Assembly: GCF_001719065.1 (NCBI RefSeq)
Contig: NZ_LWAF01000008.1
Coordinates: 1-64,000 of the forward strand
Source: Fervidobacterium thailandense
GTDB taxonomy: Bacteria; Thermotogota; Thermotogae; Thermotogales; Fervidobacteriaceae
DNA: 64,000 nt
Direction: 5' to 3'
In this document: in pieces, positions 56,990-64,000 of the stretch
Position numbering within the stretch: position 1 is the first letter of the stretch
How the letters are laid out: each line of letters opens with the position of its first letter
Program-made: the position numbers and the translations under genes
The notes under the pieces: model-generated
The model's input: only the letters and a program-made list of their open reading frames with translations
What the model was told of the DNA's origin: nothing
Database searches by the model: none

Positions 56990-58705
56990 ATGGTTCAGTT
57001 CAAGGTGTACTATCCCTCACAAGTAGCAAAAAGAGTACTTGCACTAATCCTACTGGTTGACCCGCTCGCACTGCTCGTAAGTTACTACGGATTTGCTGGG
57101 ATTGGAAACTATCCGATTCACGTCATATTGCTCGGCTACGCGCTTGCAGTCGTTACCGTCGGACTTCCCATTTTGTTTGCAAGCAAATACATAGCCAGAA
57201 AAGTTTTCGATAGCTTGAACGTCAACGTCCCTGTCGTTACATCGCTCTTGGTATTTTTGGGGAACTTTTTCGCAGCAACACTGATTGGAATAGTATCGAA
57301 GGCCATCGCTCCGATGCCAGAGAGTACGCTAATCCTCAGGCTTGCTGGAGCGCTCGCAATAAACGTCAACATACTGGTAATCTACGTATGGTTGCTCTCC
57401 ACGATTAGATCTCCCGACGAACTTGACGAAGATTTGTTCAGGAGAATCCAAATTCCAATCGTTCTGAAACTCGTACTCGGTGTCTTGTCAATCTCCATGT
57501 GGATCGGTCCAATATTGCTAAAAGCTCTACTCCGACGCGTTGAAGTTGAATACTCCTTGCAGAGAACACTGGTCTTCATCTCGGTGATACTGAACGTAGC
57601 CCTTGCTGTGGGTATAACACTCCTCACAAGAAGGATCCTTAACGGTGTTCCCAAACTGGTGGGAACGCTTGTTAAACTATCCAAAGGTGACCTCACAACC
57701 TCGTGGATTGCTCAAAGTTCCGACGAGTTCAAAATTATCTCAAAAGCCCTCAACAACGCAATCGCCGGACTGAGGCAGTTACTATCGAAAGCCGCGGAAA
57801 CCTCGATCATGAGTGTAAACCTTTTTGGTGAAGTTAGAAAGAATTTCGAACAATTCGAAGGAAGAACTACCAAGATGGTCGAAGACGTCCAGAATCAGCA
57901 ATTACAGTTGGAACGCATCACCAGCTCAATCGAAGAAATCACCGCGAACATAGAAGAGCTCTCCGCACAAGCTCAAAGTTTGGCACAACTTGCCGAAAAC
58001 ATTATGAGGAGTGTTAACAACGTCAGCGAAAAGTCCGCCCAAGCGCTTGACATGACGAAGAGGGTCAAGGAACTCACCGCCGGATTTCTGAGAGAGTACG
58101 AAAACCTCGAGAAAAACATAAACATCATGAGTGAAAACACAAAGAATATTGGAAGCATTGTCGAAACAGTTAGGGCTATCGCTGAGCAAACGAACCTTCT
58201 CGCCTTGAACGCAGCGATCGAAGCGGCACGTGCTGGGGAAGCTGGACGTGGCTTTGCGGTAGTTGCCGATGAAATTAGAAAACTTGCCGAGCAAACAAAG
58301 GCCTCAACGGATATGATTTCCAAAACGATCCTGGCCATCGAAGAGTCCTCGAGAACGCTTTCCGAAGGTGTCAGAAACTTAAAGGCCGAGGTAGTCCAAA
58401 CGGAACAAGGTTACAACGCGGTCATGGAAACCTTCGAATTTCTGAATGACGTCATCAAAAACCTCACCGGTGTCGTTGACACGCTGGCTGCACACAGCGA
58501 GGAGCAAAGTGCGAGTGCCGAAGAGATGCGCAGTGGTGCACTGGAAATCTCCAGCAGCGTCTCGATGATTTCGGAAACCGGCCAAAAGATTGTTCAGAGT
58601 GCCTCAAACAACTTACAGGAACTCTCATCTATTTCTAAGCAACTCGCAACCGTAACCGAAACCTTAAGAGAGCTGAAGATGCGAATAGAGGTCTTCAAAT
58701 ATTGA
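56990..58705 (+). CDS. Methyl-accepting chemotaxis protein
   Basis: A 571-residue chemoreceptor. Six hydrophobic helices fill residues about 15-215, with very short loops and no extracytoplasmic ligand domain, so it probably senses via the membrane or from inside. A HAMP-like segment (about 215-265, [25 protein letters not shown]) is followed by the long cytoplasmic coiled coil. The hairpin tip is [20 protein letters not shown] and [18 protein letters not shown], which binds CheA/CheW. ATG 56990 follows GAGGAGA; GTG 56960 is a less likely start. Confidence 0.9.
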   Translation: MVQFKVYYPSQVAKRVLALILLVDPLALLVSYYGFAGIGNYPIHVILLGYALAVVTVGLPILFASKYIARKVFDSLNVNVPVVTSLLVFLGNFFAATLIGIVSKAIAPMPESTLILRLAGALAINVNILVIYVWLLSTIRSPDELDEDLFRRIQIPIVLKLVLGVLSISMWIGPILLKALLRRVEVEYSLQRTLVFISVILNVALAVGITLLTRRILNGVPKLVGTLVKLSKGDLTTSWIAQSSDEFKIISKALNNAIAGLRQLLSKAAETSIMSVNLFGEVRKNFEQFEGRTTKMVEDVQNQQLQLERITSSIEEITANIEELSAQAQSLAQLAENIMRSVNNVSEKSAQALDMTKRVKELTAGFLREYENLEKNINIMSENTKNIGSIVETVRAIAEQTNLLALNAAIEAARAGEAGRGFAVVADEIRKLAEQTKASTDMISKTILAIEESSRTLSEGVRNLKAEVVQTEQGYNAVMETFEFLNDVIKNLTGVVDTLAAHSEEQSASAEEMRSGALEISSSVSMISETGQKIVQSASNNLQELSSISKQLATVTETLRELKMRIEVFKY

Positions 58706-58736
58706 AGCTGAACTTTAATTGAGTCAACTAGAAGAT

Positions 58737-58758
58737 AAGGCGGGCACGTGCCCGCCTT
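58737..58758. terminator. Bidirectional terminator between the chemoreceptor gene and fliI
   Basis: A perfect 22-base palindrome with AAGGCGGGCAC as its left half. It forms a GC-rich stem with a small loop, between the chemoreceptor gene (plus) and the end of fliI (minus), flanked by AT-rich sequence. Confidence 0.75.
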
Positions 58759-58776
58759 AAATTCAAACTAATTAAA

Positions 58777-60105
58777 CTAACTGGCCTTTCTCGCAAGGCT
58801 GATTAAATATTCGATTGTGTCATCGAAGGACATACGTTCCCTGATTCCCTGTCGCAAGAATTTGTTCACTTCATCTATCAATTCGATGGCCTTATCGATC
58901 TTGGGATTCGTCCCTTTTTTATACGCTCCCACATCGATCAAGTCCTTCGCATCGTTGTAAGTGGCCATCAAATCTCTCAAAGTTCGCGCCGCGTTGAGAT
59001 GCTCAGGTTTGACAATATCGACCATTAACCTACTGATGCTCATGAGCACATCTATCGCCGGATAGTGGTTCGATTCCGCAAGTTTCCGTGACAGAATGAT
59101 GTGTCCATCCACGATTCCGCGCACCGTGTCGGATATTGGCTCGTTGAAGTCGTCAGCCTCCACCAAGACGGTGTATATACCGGTTATACTCCCCTTATCG
59201 GAATTACCCGCACGTTCAAGAATCTTCGGCAGCGTTGCAAATACGCTCGGTGGATATCCACGTGTAGTTGGAGGTTCCCCAATCGCCAAACCTATTTCGC
59301 GTTGCGCCATGGCCCACCTTGTCAGTGAATCAACCATCAGCATCACTGTGTAACCTTTGTCGCGGAAATACTCCGCGATCGTTGTTGCCGTGAGAAGTGC
59401 CTTAACCCTCAACAACGCTGGTTGATCGGAAGTTGAAACGACCACTACGGATCTTTTCAAACCATCCTCTCCAAGGTCCTTTTCCATAAACTCCCGCACT
59501 TCCCTACCACGTTCACCTATCAACGCAATTACATTTATATCCGCCGTTGTATTCCTCGCGATCATACCCAAAAGTGTACTCTTTCCAACCCCACTTCCCG
59601 CGAAGATACCGATCCTTTGGCCCTTCCCAAGTGTCAGAAAGCCGTCGATCGCCCTGACACCAACTGGTAGCGGTTCTAAGATTCTCTTTCGAACGAGAGG
59701 GTTCGGGGCCTCGTTTACTATCTGTCGGTAGTCACGAGCGGTGAGTGAACGTCCATCTATGGGGCGTCCCAGTGCATCGATAACCCGACCTTTCAAATCC
59801 TCACCAACCGGCACACTCACGGTTCGACCGGTGCGGATTACCTCGCACCCCTTTTTTAGACCTGTGACATCTTCTAGTGGCATGAGGACCGTCATGTCCT
59901 CTTTGAAACCAACCACTTCGGCTAATGTCTTCCTCCGTCCAACCAGTATCTTGCATAACTCACCAAGTGCTGCGTCCGGTCCCCGGGATTCTATCGTCAA
60001 GCCGATGATTTTCTGGACCTCGCCGATGTAATCGTAAGGTTGGAGGGCTTCAACCTTGCTAACCAAAAAGTCCATTAACGAAAGGTGCTCATTGATTTTG
60101 TGCAC
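58777..60105 (-). CDS. fliI: Flagellum-specific ATPase FliI
   Basis: FliI (442 residues), the ATPase that drives flagellar type III export. The P-loop is GIFAGSGVGKSTLLGMIARN, the F1-like Walker B region is VMLMVDSLTRWAMAQREI and a LIGERGREVREF motif lies between. The family's EPPTTRGYPPSVFATLP is present. GTG 60105 is chosen since GGAGGGG lies just upstream; the frame to 60156 only runs through fliH. It overlaps fliH by 17 bases. Other flagellar genes are outside the window. Confidence 0.95.
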   Translation of the reverse strand: MHKINEHLSLMDFLVSKVEALQPYDYIGEVQKIIGLTIESRGPDAALGELCKILVGRRKTLAEVVGFKEDMTVLMPLEDVTGLKKGCEVIRTGRTVSVPVGEDLKGRVIDALGRPIDGRSLTARDYRQIVNEAPNPLVRKRILEPLPVGVRAIDGFLTLGKGQRIGIFAGSGVGKSTLLGMIARNTTADINVIALIGERGREVREFMEKDLGEDGLKRSVVVVSTSDQPALLRVKALLTATTIAEYFRDKGYTVMLMVDSLTRWAMAQREIGLAIGEPPTTRGYPPSVFATLPKILERAGNSDKGSITGIYTVLVEADDFNEPISDTVRGIVDGHIILSRKLAESNHYPAIDVLMSISRLMVDIVKPEHLNAARTLRDLMATYNDAKDLIDVGAYKKGTNPKIDKAIELIDEVNKFLRQGIRERMSFDDTIEYLISLARKAS

Positions 60106-60820
60106 CAATATCCCCTCCGAGGGATTGATTTCCAGCAAACTCCTCGAATATCTCATCGAGCATCGTCATTTGAAAATCGAGGGTAGTATCGATCGTACCA
60201 ATGTCAGTTTCGGCTATCACTCCGTTTTTGATCGTGGGATCGGAAACGATTTCAAATCCCTTCATTCTGATTTCTTGGAGAAGTTCGGGAGGGAGTATTT
60301 TCATATCCTCCGGATTGATTCGAATCTTCACTTTCGTGGCACTAACGAGATGAACGAGCACCTTGTCCAATTTGCGTTTCGTTAGCTCTGGATCAACTTC
60401 TTTTTCCAAAAACTTTGCAACCAGTGCCCTCACCATTCGCAACAGCTTTGTGGAATACGCTTGCAAAATATCGTCGAGCGTCTTGTCAAAATCTTCGAGA
60501 ACTTTTGACAAGCGTTGATTGAATTCGTTGAGCATCGCGTCCTTTTCCCGCAAAGCTCCCTCGAGAATTTGCTTTGCCTGTTCGTTGGCTTGGTTGAGAA
60601 TCAGATTGTATTCCTCCTGGGCCCGTTGCAAGATCTCATCAGCCTGCCTTTTGGCTTCCAAGACGATTGCCTCCGCTTCCCTGTTTGCCTTGGCGACAAC
60701 TTCCATAAGCTCCCTTTCTTTGGAGGAAACGATGTTTTCATCTTCCGTTTTCCCGAAATGTTTCTCCACTTCGATCTTCAAAGGTGCGTCGATGTACACA
60801 TACCGTTTCTTTATGATCAA
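60089..60820 (-). CDS. fliH: Flagellar assembly protein FliH
   Basis: A 243-residue FliH-like regulator that binds FliI and restrains its ATPase. The N-terminal half is a long charged coiled coil (about 35-120, EVVAKANREAEAIVLEAKRQADEILQ split over several heptads). The C-terminal domain (about 125-220) resembles the V/F-type ATPase E/delta subunit (VRALVAKFLEKEVD, TDIGTIDTTLDFQM). TTG 60820 has GAGGTGA upstream; GTG 60829 is an alternative within that site. It is placed by its position just upstream of fliI more than by strong motifs. Confidence 0.85.
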   Translation of the reverse strand: MIIKKRYVYIDAPLKIEVEKHFGKTEDENIVSSKERELMEVVAKANREAEAIVLEAKRQADEILQRAQEEYNLILNQANEQAKQILEGALREKDAMLNEFNQRLSKVLEDFDKTLDDILQAYSTKLLRMVRALVAKFLEKEVDPELTKRKLDKVLVHLVSATKVKIRINPEDMKILPPELLQEIRMKGFEIVSDPTIKNGVIAETDIGTIDTTLDFQMTMLDEIFEEFAGNQSLGGDIGAQNQ

Positions 60821-60868
60821 CTTCTTCACCTCGCACGATGACGGCTCCAGAATAAATTATATCACCCT

Positions 60869-61390
60869 TCACCTTGAAAAGAGGAAACTGAAAAGTCCAA
60901 AAACCAGCATGAGAGCCACTGTGTCTACCCGGAAGAACAAAAGAAGTACGAAAGAAAGAATTGTCGCAAGTATCCCGAAAGAAGTTCCAAAAGCTACTTT
61001 AAGAAATCCAAAACTCGCTGAAGCTATCATAGCAACAACCACAGGTCGAAGTTTGTTCAACATAGTTGAAATCAAAGCACTGTCGCTTTTCTTAAGGTAG
61101 AACCTATACACAGAAACTGACAGGATGACAGGGATTAAAATAACGGATAACGTTGCCAGAAAAGCTCCAAACACGCCTCCAATCTTGAATCCCACGTAAG
61201 TGGCGGTGTTTATACCTATGGGACCTGGCGTTGTTTGGGATATAGCAACAATTTCGTTGAACTCATCGAGTGTGAGCCACTTGTTTAAATCGACAACGTA
61301 GTGAGCTATAGCTTTGATAACACTGTATCCACCACCGAAGCTCACCGCACCGACTTGAAGGAATGTAATGACAAGTTTCAGCAGGTCCAT
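60869..61390 (-). CDS. ChrA-type chromate transporter, half-size protein (second of pair)
   Basis: A 173-residue membrane protein with a single CHR domain. The signature is VSFGGGYSVIKAIAHYVV, followed by ISQTTPGPIGINTATYVGF with a PGP motif, and four or five further helices. Short ChrA proteins work as heterologous pairs in other bacteria; together the two resemble the halves of full-length ChrA (about 400 residues). Chromate efflux is the annotated role, but sulfate-like anions are possible. ATG 61390 follows GAGGTGG; GTG 61411 would overlap the preceding gene but lacks a site. Confidence 0.87.
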   Translation of the reverse strand: MDLLKLVITFLQVGAVSFGGGYSVIKAIAHYVVDLNKWLTLDEFNEIVAISQTTPGPIGINTATYVGFKIGGVFGAFLATLSVILIPVILSVSVYRFYLKKSDSALISTMLNKLRPVVVAMIASASFGFLKVAFGTSFGILATILSFVLLLFFRVDTVALMLVFGLFSFLFSR

Positions 61391-61407
61391 TTCGCAAATG
61401 CCACCTC

Positions 61408-62010
61408 TCACGCTTTTCGCCGTTTCTCCACACCCGTGTTTCGACCGTTCCGGTCCCTTCGAACTTTGTACCTGAAAGAATACGACAGACCGGAGTACAA
61501 GACGGCCAGCGAAATAACTATAACGGGGTTGACTTTAAAAACCGAAACAAAGACGAGTGAACCAGAGAACAATAAAAGCTCCTCCAAGTTTCTGACGTTC
61601 TTTCTCCACATTCTAAGCACAGTGAGAACAAGTATAGCAAACAAAGGAACCTTCATACCGCGCACAAAAGGAGCTAAGAACTGGTAGTGGGCTTTGAGTA
61701 CCATTGCGATCGCAAGAATGATTGCGAAGGGGAACATGATTGAACCACATACGGAGACAACGGCCCCAGTTAACCCAAAGAGCCTGTATCCTGCCATCGC
61801 AGAGGTATTCACCGCGATCGGTCCAGGTAACGATTGTGCGAGCGTTATTATCGCTGAGAATTCTTCATCGGAGAAGAACTTCTTTTTTCTAACAAACTCA
61901 TCCTGCATTACCGGAACCATCGCGTATCCTCCGCCGAACGTGACACCACCGATCTTCGCGGTGGTGAGGAACAAGGCAAGGAGGGTCTTCGGATCACGTT
62001 TACTTTCCAT
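61408..62010 (-). CDS. ChrA-type chromate transporter, half-size protein (first of pair)
   Basis: A 200-residue membrane protein with one CHR domain: VTFGGGYAMVPVMQDEFV followed by LAQSLPGPIAVNTSAMAGY. It then has hydrophobic helices up to about 175 and a basic tail (RYKVRRDRNGRNTGVEKRRKA), probably cytosolic. It is the partner of the downstream half-size protein, with which it shares the GGGY and PGP motifs. ATG 62010 follows AGGGAG. The pair is 17 bases apart and divergent from the amylase gene. Confidence 0.87.
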   Translation of the reverse strand: MESKRDPKTLLALFLTTAKIGGVTFGGGYAMVPVMQDEFVRKKKFFSDEEFSAIITLAQSLPGPIAVNTSAMAGYRLFGLTGAVVSVCGSIMFPFAIILAIAMVLKAHYQFLAPFVRGMKVPLFAILVLTVLRMWRKNVRNLEELLLFSGSLVFVSVFKVNPVIVISLAVLYSGLSYSFRYKVRRDRNGRNTGVEKRRKA

Positions 62011-62145
62011 ATTGACACTCCCTACGCCAGTCTCACTAACGCTCACTTGGACCTGTACAGAAAAATTATACATCCCACCGTTGAGTAGTACAACTGAAAC
62101 GTTTTACGTGTTGAGCGTCCCTACTCTAACCGAAGTGTTAAATGC

Positions 62146-62151
62146 TATAAT
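62146..62151 (+). promoter_or_regulatory. Possible -10 box of the amylase gene
   Basis: TATAAT lies about 43 bases before the TTG start, in the divergent gap with the chrA pair. No good -35 is seen, so this may depend on an activator or be a chance match. Confidence 0.4.
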
Positions 62152-62193
62152 ATAGATAGCTTGTAGCCAAAAAAAAACCTGGAGGTGTTTGCC

Positions 62194-64000
62194 TTGAAAA
62201 ACGTGTGCCGGTTCAATCTACTTAACTTGCTTTTACTCTCGCTTTTACTGATCTCTTCCATCAGCTACTCCGATGTTCTCACAAGCTTTCGAGACGGGTG
62301 GGCGGACAAAGTATTGTACATGATCATGATCGACCGGTTCAACGACGGCGATCCGTCGAACAATAACCTCGCCGGAATAGAGTACAACCCGCGAGACGGA
62401 GCAAAGTACAGTGGCGGAGACTTAAAAGGGATTATTCAGAAACTCGATTACATTCAAGGTCTGGGTGTCGACGGTATCTGGATAACACCACCAGTTGCGA
62501 ACCAGTGGTGGGATCCTTGGGTAAACTACGGTGGTTACCATGGTTACTGGGCTAGAAACTTCAAGGAAATCGATGAACACTTCGGAACAATCGAAGATTA
62601 CCGAAAACTTGCAAACGAGCTCCACAAAAGGAACATGAAGCTAATTCAGGATATCGTCGTTAACCATGTTGGAAATTATTTCCGATTTCGCAACGGAAAG
62701 TTCGAACTCAACTCCGGAAGTGTACCAACATCAGCACCCACTCAATATCCGTTCAATTTAAACAACTACAACGATCCCGAGCAAAGGAAGAGAGCTATTT
62801 ACCACTGGACGCCCGACATTTCGAACTATGCCGACCCGGAACAGCGGCTAAATTACCAGCTCAGCGGACTTGACGATTTGAACACGGAAAACCCTGAAGT
62901 GGTGGAGGTTTTGAAAGATTCCTACCATTTCTGGATAAAGGAAGTCGGTGTGGACGGTTACCGTATCGATACTGCTATGTACGTTCCAAAAACGTTCTTC
63001 GACGAGTTTCTCAAGGCGCTGGATGGAATACTAAGTCAAAAGAAGGATTTCCTCGTCTTTGGTGAGGCGTGGTTGACCTCAAAACCGTACGAAAATTCAG
63101 CGGACTTGGAAATCGCATCTTACTTCGATCACGGGTTCAACGGCATGCTCGATTTTCCGTTGATGGAAGACATAAAGAGAGTTGTCAAGGGAGAACAACC
63201 AACGGACTTCTTGGCTTACAGACTAACCGTTAGAAACGAGATCCTAAAGAGAGGATTACTCGTTACATTCATTGACAATCACGACATGGAAAGATTCGCC
63301 AAAGGTGTAACCCCTCACATTGTCCAGCAGGCGCTTGCACTGTTGCTCACTCTACCTGGCCTTCCGGTCATTTACTACGGTACCGAGCAATCTTTTGAAG
63401 AAACCCGCGCTTCGATGTTTGCAGGTGGTTGGGGTTCCTTTGGCGAGGACCATTTTAACACAAATCACCTGCTGTATCAATTTATACGCGAAACAATCGA
63501 GTTCAGAAAGAAACATCCAGCTACGCGCTACGGTGAAGTAAGAGTATTGCTTTCCGAACGACGCAGTGCCGGATTGCTCGTTTACGAGCTAAAATGTTCG
63601 GAGGAAACTCTCATTGTTGCTTTAAACACCGCAAACGAGCCCCGCATAGCCAATTTCAAAATTCCATACACACCGGGAACTGTGTTTGAACCAATCTACA
63701 ACACACTCGCTGGGACTAACCTCCCACTGACCATCAGAGAAGACGGACACGCACTCTTAAGACTACCGGGCAGAGCTTTCACCGTGTTCGCACTCAGTAA
63801 CGAAACGTCCGAACTATTCCAGCCAAACGTCTCGCTGTCGTTGAACCTCAAGAGTGGAGATGTTGTGAGAGAACGCAAGGTGGTTTTTGGGGAAACGAAC
63901 GCCAGAACTGTGTACCTGTACTTTGACAGGAAAGTTGAATCGGAACTCAAGATCGAACCAAAGGATGGTAAATTCTCCTTTGAAATCGATCCACTTAAAT
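62194..64000 (+). CDS. Secreted alpha-amylase (GH13), 3'-truncated by window edge
   Basis: The first 602 residues of a glycoside hydrolase family 13 enzyme, open to the right edge. A hydrophobic signal segment (residues about 8-25) lacks a lipobox Cys. The four GH13 regions are present: DIVVNH (153-158), GYRIDTA with nucleophile Asp259, VFGEAW with acid/base Glu291 and FIDNHD with Asp364. After the barrel a beta domain C (about 450-540) leads to a further strand-rich module (LSLNLKSGDVVRERKVVF). The start is TTG 62194 behind GGAGGTG. The enzyme would release maltodextrins for the malEFG transporter. Confidence 0.92.
   Translation, partial: MKNVCRFNLLNLLLLSLLLISSISYSDVLTSFRDGWADKVLYMIMIDRFNDGDPSNNNLAGIEYNPRDGAKYSGGDLKGIIQKLDYIQGLGVDGIWITPPVANQWWDPWVNYGGYHGYWARNFKEIDEHFGTIEDYRKLANELHKRNMKLIQDIVVNHVGNYFRFRNGKFELNSGSVPTSAPTQYPFNLNNYNDPEQRKRAIYHWTPDISNYADPEQRLNYQLSGLDDLNTENPEVVEVLKDSYHFWIKEVGVDGYRIDTAMYVPKTFFDEFLKALDGILSQKKDFLVFGEAWLTSKPYENSADLEIASYFDHGFNGMLDFPLMEDIKRVVKGEQPTDFLAYRLTVRNEILKRGLLVTFIDNHDMERFAKGVTPHIVQQALALLLTLPGLPVIYYGTEQSFEETRASMFAGGWGSFGEDHFNTNHLLYQFIRETIEFRKKHPATRYGEVRVLLSERRSAGLLVYELKCSEETLIVALNTANEPRIANFKIPYTPGTVFEPIYNTLAGTNLPLTIREDGHALLRLPGRAFTVFALSNETSELFQPNVSLSLNLKSGDVVRERKVVFGETNARTVYLYFDRKVESELKIEPKDGKFSFEIDPLK

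Overview
The window reads as a chromosome segment of a thermophilic bacterium of the order Thermotogales, most likely Fervidobacterium or a close relative. Several proteins resemble the Thermotoga maritima proteins I remember: thymidine kinase, GlyQ, RuvA, the AICAR transformylase part of PurH, a very large MalG, a short MetH and an archaeal-type cyclic 2,3-diphosphoglycerate synthase. Genes are tightly packed, often overlap by 1-20 bases, and frequently start with GTG or TTG behind strong GGAGG sites. The genus is an inference; no rRNA is present to settle it.

Layout. (1) 202-7330, minus strand: a NlpC/P60 peptidase, a small protein, a beta-barrel-like envelope protein, an AEC permease, glyQ-glyS and a second barrel-like protein, probably one transcription unit. 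(2) 7586-16279: an accessory island bounded by two direct copies of an IS200/IS605 (IS608-like) element. The first copy is split by an IS110-family element, and all transposase and tnpB genes are broken. Between the copies lie two overlapping alpha/beta hydrolases, an orphan DUF1667 protein and an unusual RNase HI protein with two C-terminal winged-helix-like units. (3) 16325-23433, minus strand: tatD-ruvA-hypothetical-purF-purN-purH-purD-purM. PurH lacks its IMP cyclohydrolase domain. (4) 23541-35697, plus strand: a long collinear housekeeping run (tdk, a degenerate UshA-like protein with LysM, metG, gyrA, archease, lexA, two STAS proteins, rpiB, a histone-deacetylase-like amidohydrolase, yqeY, a radical SAM protein and a membrane-anchored unknown), closed by tRNA-Ser(CGA) on the opposite strand. 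(5) 35915-37784: a two-component system, facing a cyclic 2,3-diphosphoglycerate synthase. (6) 39472-48787: a maltose-type ABC transporter (malE, a strong intercistronic terminator, malF, malG), then a phosphodiesterase, gltX and an alanyl-tRNA editing protein. (7) 48793-64000: secreted and membrane unknowns, a short cobalamin-dependent MetH, PAP2 phosphatase, a third alpha/beta hydrolase, uvrB, a chemoreceptor, fliI-fliH, two half-size ChrA proteins and a secreted alpha-amylase that runs off the right edge.

The maltose transporter and the secreted amylase fit growth on starch, while fliHI and the chemoreceptor indicate motility. The least ordinary material is the nested, decaying IS605/IS110 island with its RNase H-winged helix gene. 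Other items worth checking are the domain-stripped PurH, the metal-site-less phosphoesterase-LysM protein, the hydrolase paralogues with Cys or Ser nucleophiles, and the palindromic promoter between tatD and tdk.
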